Shown piece by piece: positions 25,192-32,900 of a stretch of 59,156 nucleotides of DNA (the first letter of the stretch is position 1; each line of letters starts with the position of its first letter). The translations under genes were made by a program, and so were the position numbers. Below the pieces are notes generated by a model. It ran no database searches, had not been told where the DNA came from, and saw only the letters and a program-made list of their open reading frames with translations. The DNA lies in NCBI GenBank assembly GCA_029820295.1, contig JALGVA010000008.1:1-59156 (forward strand), in the 5' to 3' direction. This stretch comes from Candidatus Zipacnadia bacterium. Its GTDB lineage: Bacteria; Armatimonadota; Zipacnadia; Zipacnadales; UBA5352.

Positions 25192-25224
25192 CCCCCCGGC
25201 CGGCCGCGGCGGCCGGCCGGGGGG
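25192..25224 (-). promoter_or_regulatory. Perfect 15-bp GC hairpin inside the operon
   Basis: Arms 25192-25206 and 25210-25224 are exact reverse complements, all G and C, with a 3-base loop. It starts eight bases after the UBL-2 stop. No T-tract follows in the direction of transcription, so it is more likely an mRNA-stabilising or processing hairpin, or a partial attenuator, than a full terminator. Confidence 0.65.
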
Positions 25225-25232
25225 CGCGGCCC

Positions 25233-25511
25233 TCAGTTCCCGGTGAGGTCGCCGACGAGGCGCACCTCCGCCTCGTCGCTCTGCAGGCTCTCGCCCACGG
25301 CCACGTCGGGGGCCAGCCGCTCTTCACCGACATAGAGGGCATAGCTGCCCGGCGGCTGACCGGTGATGTCGGCGAGTTCGCCGGCCAGCTCGCCCGCGGT
25401 CTTCGCGCGATCAACTGCCGCCTTCACGAGCGCCTGGCCGGAGCGGTCGCTGACGGAGAGGACGACCTCGTCCTCGCTCACCTCCACCGGCTGCAGAAGC
25501 TCCATGCTCAT
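25233..25511 (-). CDS. Small ubiquitin-like beta-grasp protein (UBL-2)
   Basis: This 92-residue protein follows the beta-grasp order: strands EVVLSVSDRSG and QALVKAAVDR, helix AGELAGELADITGQPPGS, strand YALYVGEERL, an extended loop, and a last strand AEVRLVGDLTGN. It resembles YukD-like ubiquitin relatives. Unlike ubiquitin it ends in GN, not GG, so it may be used unprocessed, conjugated through a different end, or act non-covalently. The start is ATG 25511, with AGGGGGTGAT, close to the ideal Shine-Dalgarno, seven bases upstream; the longer GTG frame (25535) overlaps the previous gene. This strong site and the hairpin behind the gene suggest high expression. Confidence 0.72.
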   Translation of the reverse strand: MSMELLQPVEVSEDEVVLSVSDRSGQALVKAAVDRAKTAGELAGELADITGQPPGSYALYVGEERLAPDVAVGESLQSDEAEVRLVGDLTGN

Positions 25512-25515
25512 TTCA

Positions 25516-25983
25516 TCACCCCCTCTCTCCCGCACGTGGTTCGCCCGGCGTCTCCCCGCAGCGCATCTGCAGATAGGCCGCGGCCAGCGCGGGCTCGGAC
25601 AGCAGCGCGTTGGCCCGTCCGAGCGCTCCCGTCCCCAAGGCCGCGGCCACCAGCACGAGGCGCGCCGCGTCCTCGACCGGACCGCTAACCTGCAGCCACG
25701 CCACGCCTTGCTCGCGCGCGCACCCGGCGGCCACCTCGACCCCCTCGACCTGCGCGGCCGCCGTGCTCAGGAAGGCCTCGGCGGCGCGCCAGCCGGCATC
25801 GTCCGGCCGCGCCGGGAGAAGCTGAGCCTGCAGCCTCAGCTCAGCGGCCTCGACGGCCGCGACGAGCCGGGCCAGCCCGCGCGGGCGCAGTCCCAGCCTG
25901 CCCACCGCTCCTGATGCCGTCGCCCGCACGTCGCTCACGCGCGCGGCGACCATCGACTCAGCCAGGTCAGCGGCCATCGGCAT
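25516..25983 (-). CDS. Small helical protein in ubiquitin-like operon, unknown
   Basis: 155 residues, Ala/Leu/Arg-rich, with helices at about 5-60 and 105-145 and a strand pair in the middle (VEGVEVAAGCAREQGVAWLQVSG). I do not recognise a family. It overlaps the E2-like gene and ends four bases before the UBL-2 start, so it is translationally tied to both. ATG 25977 fits the GGAGGG site better than ATG 25983. An adaptor or E2 partner role is possible from position only. Confidence 0.65.
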   Translation of the reverse strand: MPMAADLAESMVAARVSDVRATASGAVGRLGLRPRGLARLVAAVEAAELRLQAQLLPARPDDAGWRAAEAFLSTAAAQVEGVEVAAGCAREQGVAWLQVSGPVEDAARLVLVAAALGTGALGRANALLSEPALAAAYLQMRCGETPGEPRAGERG

Positions 25984-26581
25984 CGCCCTCCGCTTCCAGC
26001 ACGCGGATACCTGTCGGCGCCGGTCGCGCCAACGGCAGCTCGAAGCGCTCGATCGCGCCCTCGCGCAGCCACCGCGCCACGCCCGGCGCGAGCGCCCAGT
26101 TGTGTCCGAGGGCGTAGGTGCCCGGCTCGTAGCGGAGCATCATCGGTAGCACTCGGAAGACATCGCCCAGGTCGGTGTGGTCGATGCGCCAGTCGTCGAG
26201 CAGGCACACGCCGCCCGGGAGCGTCGGCGTCACGTGAGGGTGGGCCACCGGCGGGTACGGCCCCGGCAGCAGCGTCAGACCGGGCCGGCCGCGCTCGGCG
26301 AGCAGCTCAACGCCGATGGCCAGCAGCGCCTGCACCGGCTGCACGTCATCCGGCCCGGCGGGCCGCCAGAAGGCGATGCGCAGCCGGGCCTCGATGTCAT
26401 TCTCGTCGGGCCCCGGGTTCGCCGCCGGTGCGCCCCGCACGATGCCGAGGTAGCGCGCCTCCACCAGGACGATCAGCCGGTTCTCGTCGCAGCGGTCGGC
26501 CGCGAACACCGCCGGCGCCGACCGCAGTGATTGCACCTGGCGCTCGAGATAGGCCGCTCGGCATTCGGCGTCAGTGCGCAT
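25967..26581 (-). CDS. E2/UBC-like conjugating enzyme (E2-1)
   Basis: Residues 45-190 match the order of a ubiquitin-conjugating fold: YPPVAHPHVTP (H114-P115, the HPN position), a GGVCL motif with candidate thioester cysteine C126, a tryptophan three residues on (DDWRID), helix DLGDVFRVLPMML, and a later HNWALAPGVARWL that resembles the N..A end helix. The length, 204 residues, is slightly longer than classical E2s. ATG 26581 is served by GGTGGGTGA; GTG 26590 is possible. The gene overlaps the E1-like gene upstream and the helical-protein gene downstream. By context it would accept the Ubl from E1-1 and work with the RING-like protein. Confidence 0.75.
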   Translation of the reverse strand: MRTDAECRAAYLERQVQSLRSAPAVFAADRCDENRLIVLVEARYLGIVRGAPAANPGPDENDIEARLRIAFWRPAGPDDVQPVQALLAIGVELLAERGRPGLTLLPGPYPPVAHPHVTPTLPGGVCLLDDWRIDHTDLGDVFRVLPMMLRYEPGTYALGHNWALAPGVARWLREGAIERFELPLARPAPTGIRVLEAEGDADGR

Positions 26582-27755
26582 CGCGCTCACCCACCGTAAC
26601 CGGCTCGATGGTCACGACCTCGCCCGGCTCGGCGGCGTCGCCAGCCAGCTCGACGAGCAGCCCGGTCGCACCGCACCGGATCTCGATGATCGGCCACCAG
26701 GGCCAGCCCAGCTCCGCGGGCGTGCGCTCCAGCGCATCGGCCAGCGGCACCGCCGTGCCCGACGGGATGCGCTCGGCCGCCAGCACGTCAGCACTCCCGC
26801 AGCCCCCGCAGCGCACCCGCCGGCCGAGCAGCAGGTGCGGCAGCTCGGTGTAGCGCCCGCAATCCGGGCAGAAGACCGCGCGCGCGGCCGGCGCCGGGAG
26901 CGCCACCTCGGCCTCGCCGGCGTCCACGCCGAGCGCGTCGAGGATCGCTTCGAAGATGTCGCCCGTGCCCTGCGACACGGACGTGATCTGCTCGGAAGAC
27001 CGGCCGTCATCGGCGCCGCACACCGGGCAGTCGGCGCGCCGGGCCACCCGCGCGCGCAGCACCGGCTGTCCGGGTGCGAGGTGCATCATCTCCGTATGCT
27101 CGCGCGCGCCCGCGGCCAACGCCTGTGTCTCCTCGATCGCGGTCGCCGCCACGAGCGCGGCCTGATGAAGGGTGGAGTTGGTCGGCGGCGGCTCGGGCGC
27201 GTTGGCCTCAACGGCGTCGATGCCGTCGAGGAAGCAGCCCGCCGGCGGCTGCTCGGGGTTGCGCCCCAGGCAGGCGTAGCATGCCTGCTCGCGACCGGCA
27301 GGGGCCGCCAGCACCTCGACCGCGTCCGGCCCGAGCCCGGTGGCCACCATCGCCAGGCCATGGCGGCGGGCGACGCGCGCCAGGTGCGTCTGCGTGGCGA
27401 TCGCGTCGGTGCACGCGAGCACGAGCGCGCCCTCCCGGGCCAGGTGGCGCCAGTAACCGTCGCCGATGTCCTCCGCCGCCGCGAGCAAGCTGCGCTCGGG
27501 GCCAAGCCACGGGAAACGGGCGCGTCGGTACTCCTGCAGCATCGCCGCCTTCGGGCGGCCGGGCTGGGGGAAGGGCGACAGGATCGTCTGGCGGGGCTCC
27601 ACGTGGTCGAAGTCGATGAGGTCGAGGTGCGCCTCGGGGGCCAGCACGCCGATCATGGCGCCCGTCAGGCCGCAGCCCACGAGCGCGGCGCGGAAGTCGC
27701 ACGAGGGAGGCCGGGCCTCGCGCACGGGGAACTGCTTCATCACGCGCACACTCAT
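26571..27755 (-). CDS. E1-like ThiF-family adenylyltransferase (E1-1) with zinc ribbon
   Basis: The ThiF Rossmann domain starts near residue 22: nucleotide loop LVGCGLTG (G27, G29, G32), DLIDFDHVEPRQ (D48, D50, R55, Q56), K69 in GRPKA and CTDAIATQ (D117). CYAC (159, 162) and CPVC (243, 246) form the structural zinc site of MoeB/ThiF/E1 proteins. C174 (PPAGCFLDG) is a candidate thioester cysteine. An additional zinc ribbon follows (CPDC 296-299, CGGC 316-319), then a C-terminal strand domain (residues 325-390) in the position of an E1 ubiquitin-fold domain. ATG 27755 overlaps the RING-like gene stop (ATGA); the 14 codons before it in the open frame are Arg-only noise. 394 residues. Confidence 0.85.
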   Translation of the reverse strand: MSVRVMKQFPVREARPPSCDFRAALVGCGLTGAMIGVLAPEAHLDLIDFDHVEPRQTILSPFPQPGRPKAAMLQEYRRARFPWLGPERSLLAAAEDIGDGYWRHLAREGALVLACTDAIATQTHLARVARRHGLAMVATGLGPDAVEVLAAPAGREQACYACLGRNPEQPPAGCFLDGIDAVEANAPEPPPTNSTLHQAALVAATAIEETQALAAGAREHTEMMHLAPGQPVLRARVARRADCPVCGADDGRSSEQITSVSQGTGDIFEAILDALGVDAGEAEVALPAPAARAVFCPDCGRYTELPHLLLGRRVRCGGCGSADVLAAERIPSGTAVPLADALERTPAELGWPWWPIIEIRCGATGLLVELAGDAAEPGEVVTIEPVTVGERDAH

Positions 27756-28228
27756 GGCTCGGCGCCCCCTTCGACCGCGGCGCCGCAGGCGAAGCACCGC
27801 TGCTCCGGCGCGCCGCCGGTGGCGCAGAAGAGCGAGTCGGTGACGGTGCCGCAGGAGCAGGCGAAGACCTCGGCGCCGGGCTCGATGTCAAGGTGGCATA
27901 CCGGGCACCGGGAGTGAGCGGGTGCGATGGTGCGCTGAGGCCCGCGATGGTCGGCGCGCGCCGTCCAGGTCGCGGCGCCAACGGTGAGCGGCGCCTCGAG
28001 CAGGTCGAGCAGGCCGCCCATGACCGGGCGGCCGCGCGAGGTGGTCATGGGGGCCGCGGCGGGAGCGATGATGGCCCAGACCGCGGCGGCGGTCGCGAAC
28101 ACACAGAGCGCGGCCCCACCGGCCGCCACCGGCTCGCCGGCGCCGTCGAGCCACCGCACGTCACCGGCCGCCATGGCGATGATGCGCTCATCGCCGGTGG
28201 TGCTCCTCACGTAGATGCTCGCGCTCAT
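27752..28228 (-). CDS. RING/treble-clef-like zinc protein, first gene of the operon
   Basis: 158 residues. The C-terminal 55 residues carry C108-x2-C111, C124-x-C126, C135 and C145-x2-C148. This order and context (CPVCHLDIEPGAEVFACSCG) match the RING-like E3 domains predicted in bacterial Ubl operons. The histidine pair usual after CG is absent (TVTD), and only seven cysteines are present, so it is atypical. Residues 1-100 are strand-rich and may be an FHA-like or other binding module. ATG 28228 has GGAGGGGAC upstream. It is the leading gene behind the -10/-35 element at 28313-28341. An E3 or scaffold function is inferred. Confidence 0.65.
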   Translation of the reverse strand: MSASIYVRSTTGDERIIAMAAGDVRWLDGAGEPVAAGGAALCVFATAAAVWAIIAPAAAPMTTSRGRPVMGGLLDLLEAPLTVGAATWTARADHRGPQRTIAPAHSRCPVCHLDIEPGAEVFACSCGTVTDSLFCATGGAPEQRCFACGAAVEGGAEP

Positions 28229-28312
28229 CGCCGTCCCCTCCGAGGACCCGTTGACCTTCAGTGATCGCGAGACGGCCGGGATCCGTCAGGTTCATCGGGT
28301 GCGTTGCACTGG

Positions 28313-28341
28313 ATTATAGGTAGTGATAAGACGAGAGTCAA
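28313..28341 (-). promoter_or_regulatory. Near-consensus sigma-70 promoter of the ubiquitin-like operon
   Basis: On the minus strand, TTGACT (28341-28336) and a perfect TATAAT (28318-28313) are separated by 17 bases. Transcription would start near 28306, giving a leader of about 78 bases. This is the best-matching minus-strand promoter I see in the window, and it implies strong expression unless repressed. Confidence 0.8.
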
Positions 28342-28342
28342 G

Positions 28343-28404
28343 CTGTCGAGACGAAGAATCCGCCCGGCGTGCTCGAGAATCGCACCACGCCCTGCGACAG
28401 AATA
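28343..28404. promoter_or_regulatory. Candidate operator region between divergent promoters
   Basis: Between the two promoters, CTGTCG (28343-28348) and CGACAG (28395-28400) form an inverted pair. AGAATC/AGAATA also recurs at 28355, 28376 and 28399, with spacings of 21 and 23 bases (about two helical turns). These are plausible binding sites for the SorC-type regulator encoded next to them. No experimental or comparative support is available here. Confidence 0.4.
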
Positions 28405-28424
28405 TCGCTCCCACTGGTGACTCC

Positions 28425-28453
28425 TTGACATGCTGTGTGGCATTGAATAGACT
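28425..28453 (+). promoter_or_regulatory. Sigma-70 promoter of the SorC-type regulator
   Basis: A perfect TTGACA (28425-28430), a 17-base spacer and TAGACT (28448-28453). The start of transcription is expected near 28460, about 20 bases before the regulator's start codon. Confidence 0.75.
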
Positions 28454-28481
28454 TCTGTGCGGGGATCAGCGAGGAGGAGGA

Positions 28482-29909
28482 ATGAACCAGGCCATGAACG
28501 ATGAGCACGCAGCCCACACTGCAGTTACGCACGACGTCGCCGGGGCCGGCGGGAATGGGACGGGAGCGAGCGCCTCTTCGATCGACGATGATCGCGCGCG
28601 CTTCCTCGGCTATGGTCCGGAGTTGACCGCGCAGCGCGCCGAGGAACTCGCGGGTGAGTACGAGGTGGCGTGGCTTCTCGCCCTCGGGCTGGACGCCGAC
28701 GAGATTGCCGAACGTGTCAATCTCTCACGTGCGAGCGTCTACAGACTGCTCCGGTCCGCTGAGGAGGACCACGGACTCCTGGACAGGCGCCCGCGTGTCG
28801 CGGTCCCGGTGGGAGAAGGCGCCGAATTCCTGTGGCAGCGCGTGGAGCGCAGCGACCTGGGGGAGCGGGTCAGGGGCCACCTCGTAGAACGCCACCGGCA
28901 CGGCAGCGAGACCGCCCCCCGCGAGGTGCTGGTGGCGCCCACCGCCGGCCTGGACAAGACCGAGGACCGCGAGGAGAGATCGAGGGCCGTCGTGCGGCGC
29001 GTGGGGCATGTGGCCGCACGGCGCGTGATGCGCGGGCTGCTGGACAGCAGCGCCCGCGCGATCCGGGTCATGGGCATCAACTGGGGGTTCCACTGCTGGG
29101 CGCTCAGCCATGCTCTGCCCGCCGAGCTGTATGCTCGTCTGCCGGTGGAGCGGGCGCGAGAGCTTCGTATCTTCCCGCTGGCAGGCTCAATCGGGCTGCT
29201 TGACGAGGACCGGCAGCAGTACATAGCCGAGACCTCTGCCACCGCCAACGCGGAACGTTGCGTCGAGAACCTCACGCACTATGGCCTGGAGCCGCGCCTG
29301 CGTGCCGATGAAGAGGACGCCCCGATCCCACCACCCATGCAGTTGACGCAGCCGGCAGTCATCCCCCACCCCGTGGACGGCGGCGACTGCGAATCGTACA
29401 TCAGGGAGGTCTGGCGCTACATCGCCTCGGACATGTCCGTGCAGGCGATCTTCGGCCACGAGTGGGCGTTGTCGCGTCTGGAAGGCGACGTGCCGGAGCA
29501 CGATCCCGAGGGGCCGCTGCTCCACCAGGCCGATACCCTCATCACCGGTCTGAGCACCGGAGACGATTCACGGGCGGTCCGGATCGGGGCCATCTCCGAG
29601 CAGCTCGCCGGCCAGGCCAGAGCCGGCGCTGCGAAGGGGGAGATCTCAGCGCATTACTTCTCCCATGCTGAAGACAGCGAGGACTGCCGCGAGGCGCTGC
29701 GCGCGGTCAACCGTTGGGTGGTAGCGCCAACGATTGATGACTACGTGCAGTGTACGAGGCGGGCCCGGGAGACCGGCCGAGGGCTCGGCACCGTCCTCGT
29801 GGTCAGCCAGAAACGTAAGACCGCAGCAGTGGACGCGGCCATCAGCCATGGCGCGGTGAACGTGCTGGTCTGCGACGAGGAGCTTGCGCAGGAGCTGCTC
29901 GAGATCTAG
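28482..29909 (+). CDS. SorC/DeoR-type sugar-binding transcriptional regulator
   Basis: 475 residues. Residues 63-92 are a helix-turn-helix (VAWLLALGLDADEIAERVNL then SRASVYRLL). The C-terminus (TVLVVSQKRKTAAVDAAISH, then VNVLVCDEELAQELL) is the characteristic end of the SorC sugar-phosphate-binding domain, which otherwise reads (V)AVAGGxxKxxAIRAAL...NVLITDE. It is longer than usual because of a 60-residue N-terminal tail and insertions. ATG 28482 follows GAGGAGGAGGA; the longer frame from 28323 covers the promoters. It is divergent from the ubiquitin-like operon and convergent with a secreted-enzyme gene. It is the obvious candidate to control the operon, with a phosphorylated sugar as likely effector (inference). 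Confidence 0.8.
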   Translation: MNQAMNDEHAAHTAVTHDVAGAGGNGTGASASSIDDDRARFLGYGPELTAQRAEELAGEYEVAWLLALGLDADEIAERVNLSRASVYRLLRSAEEDHGLLDRRPRVAVPVGEGAEFLWQRVERSDLGERVRGHLVERHRHGSETAPREVLVAPTAGLDKTEDREERSRAVVRRVGHVAARRVMRGLLDSSARAIRVMGINWGFHCWALSHALPAELYARLPVERARELRIFPLAGSIGLLDEDRQQYIAETSATANAERCVENLTHYGLEPRLRADEEDAPIPPPMQLTQPAVIPHPVDGGDCESYIREVWRYIASDMSVQAIFGHEWALSRLEGDVPEHDPEGPLLHQADTLITGLSTGDDSRAVRIGAISEQLAGQARAGAAKGEISAHYFSHAEDSEDCREALRAVNRWVVAPTIDDYVQCTRRARETGRGLGTVLVVSQKRKTAAVDAAISHGAVNVLVCDEELAQELLEI

Positions 29910-29961
29910 GGCCCGTCCGCGCTCGTACGCGCCACCGCAGTCGCGGGGCGTAGTGGCGTGC

Positions 29962-32900
29962 CTACTGGATCGTGAAGGCCCGCAGACACACGGGCGGCAA
30001 CTGCAGGTCGATGTCGCCATCGCGAGCCGCCAGACGCTCCCCCGTGACCAGGTTGCGCAGGCGCCCGCCGCCGAGGGCATCCGCGTCCAGTGACAGGGCT
30101 TTCACCTCCGGCCCGAGGCCGGTGTTGATGACGGCCAGGAAGACGCCCTGCTCCGTCTCGTAGCGGCGGATGACGACCTCAGGGTCGTCGCAGGCATCGA
30201 TGATCTCAGAGCGCACCGCCGGGAGCGCGCGGTAGGCCATGGCGAACTCGCGCGCATACTCCGGGAAGCCCCGGTTCATCTGGCCGATGCGCACGGCCAT
30301 GATGAACGGGTCGCCGGTCGCCATCGCCAGCACCTCGTCGAGCATGCAGTAGCGCCCCGCCGGCTCGTTGCCGTTCAGCCCCGGGCAGTTCCAGCCGATC
30401 TCGGGATGATTGCGGAAGGCGTCCTCGTTGTAGATCCACCAGAAGCACACCGCGCAGCCCTCGCCGGTGCGGAAGTAATCGAGGAACTCGCGGTTGCCGC
30501 ACAGCCACGGGTAGTGGGCGATGGCCAGGTTCCACACGCCGACGTCGCTCCGGTACAGGGGAGGATCCATGCCGACACTCATGGCGGCGATGTCGGGGCG
30601 CGTGTAGTCCTCCATCAACTCGCCCAGATGAATGCCCGACAGGTCGGGCAGCGACACCGCGCCGGGCACGAGGAACTCGTCGCCCTGCTGTTTATCCCAC
30701 CAGTACAGCGGGGTGCCGAAGTGCAGGTTGTCGTCCCCGCCGTTGTAGTTGAGTATCGCGAAGATGTCGGATGGGTCCGCCGCGTGCAGCGCCCGGGCGG
30801 CGCGCAGCAGGTTCTCGCGCTTGCACCTGTAGTGGAACTCGTAGAAGTCGTCCAGGTGGTTGTCGTAGACCCATCGTCCGGCGTTCTCACCTGGTAGCCT
30901 GAGACCGTATTCCTCCGCGAAGCGCCTCAACTCGTAGTCGCTGTAGCTGATCTGCCATGCCGAAAACCTGTGCGTGAGCACCACGCCCGCGAAACTGTCG
31001 TGGTCCCCGTAGGCCGCCTCAACCTCCGCCATCAGCGCGGCCATGTCTTCCCCGACGGCGGGATGGGCCATGTCGATGCACTGGGCCTGTTCGCGGTAGT
31101 TCCATGTGCGCAGACCGTCCGCGCCCTCCTTTGTCCCCCATCTGAACCACTGCGGCGAGCCGTCGGGCCACACGGCGAGGGCCTCCTCGGGCACACGGCC
31201 CGAACCCGCATACTCCAGCAGCGGCACGATCTGCATGCCCAGCCGGTCGGCCGCCGCGAATATCGGCTCACAGACGCCGGGCCGCATGTGATAGTACGGC
31301 GGCGCCGCCTGCGCCCACGGGTTGCGGAAGTTGTCGGGAGAGTAGATCTCGCTGTCCCAGCCGACGTAGCCGCGGTCGATCGTCGAGGCCCCGCCGCCGT
31401 ACGACAGCGCCAGCGGTGCGTACATATTCAGGCCCATGAAGGCACACTTGCGCAGCGTCTGGACACGGGGGGTGGCGTCCTCCTGGATGAAGCCGATCAG
31501 GCGATGCGGGAGGCCCTCGGGCTCGGTCGGCTCGGGGATGAGCCGTTCGACCGCCTCGTCATCGCCCAGCTCGTAGATGCGGATGGCGTGGACGGCGATG
31601 CCCTCGGAGAACGGGGCGGCCACCTCGCCCATCGAGTGGATCGCCACCCACCCCTCGGCACTGTAGGGCGTGATGAGCAGGTAGTGCCTGCGGTACTCGC
31701 CCGAGAGCGGCAGGTCGGTGCGCTGCATGAAGCGCTGCCTGCTGTGCGGGTCCCCCAGAGCGCTGCCGGTGTGGAAGCCGCAGCAGGCGGAGTGATCGAG
31801 CGTGGTCCAGATGAGGAAGTTGCGGGAGACGTCCTCCGGGTACTCGATGACCATGACATAGTGCGCCCCCGGCGTGAGCGCGCCCCGCCCCACCAGATAG
31901 GCGAACCATCCCCACCGATCGGTGATGCGGCACGGCCTGCCCAGGATCTCCTCGACGCGCGTGAACTCGTCACGGTCATCGCGGTACCGCAGCCACCAGT
32001 CGAAGTTGAGGCGGTCGCCGCCCCCGTAGTAGTCCAGCGGATCGGAGGTGTACTTGGTGTCCAGCCCGCGGCCGCCCTGCCGCATGAGGTGTTCGTCATC
32101 CGGGTCGCCACAGAGCACCTCATCGACGAGCCTCAGCCTGCCGAACACCGGCAGGTCGTCGGTACGCTCGGTCGCGAGCGGTCCGAGGTCCGGGACGTCG
32201 GGCAGGTCGGGCGTCACCGGCAGGCCGGCCTGGAAGCGGTGCAGTAGTTCGCCGTCGCGCAGCAGTCGGCAGATCACGCGGAAACGTGCCGCGCCGGCGT
32301 CGCGTCCTGCGGCGTACATGCGTTCAAGCTGGTGATCCGACAACGGAAGACGCACCAGCTCGGAGCGCCCCTCCGGGACGTCAACGTGGACGGCGCCCTG
32401 CTCACCCCGGAAGAAGTAGTCGAGGCACTCCCAGGCCAGTTGCATCGCACCGTGCACGTCGGCCGTGCCATTCACGCGCACCACGACACCGCCGGCGCCA
32501 TCCCCCGGCTTGAGGTTCAGCGATGTCCAGCTTGAGGTGAACCGGGGCTCACCGTTACGCTGCAGGAGTGTGCCGAGCACCTCCACGGGTGGGGCCGATG
32601 CCGGGGCCGGATGCTCGCTCGGGCCCCACCGGTCCTCCGAGATGGCGGCCATCACGTCCTCGGCCACCACCGAGAACGAACCGAGCATCTGCGCGCCGAC
32701 GGCTCTGCCCTCCACCTCTCCGCGCGCCTCGAACAGCACGCGCACGTCACGCGCCGTCAGCTCGGGAGCGAACCGGACCGTCACGGGAAGGTCGAGCGAC
32801 TCCCCGGGCTCGATGTCGACGGGGTCGGTGGCGACGACGCGGTTGCGCTCGTCGCCCCCGGCGATGACGAGCCCCGACAGGGTGGCCGCATACGGGTTGG

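Noticed and set aside
25233-25511. Type VII secretion (YukD/EsaB) component
   Set aside because: The fold is similar but there are no WXG100, EssC or other secretion genes; the neighbours are conjugation enzymes.
16684-28228. Pup or UBact pupylation system
   Set aside because: No Pup-like protein ending GGQ/GGE and no PafA/Dop ligase; the enzymes are E1/E2/JAMM type.
29910-29961. Bidirectional terminator between the convergent SorC-type and secreted-enzyme genes
   Set aside because: Only a 6-bp stem (CGCCAC/GTGGCG) with a long loop and no T-tract can be drawn.
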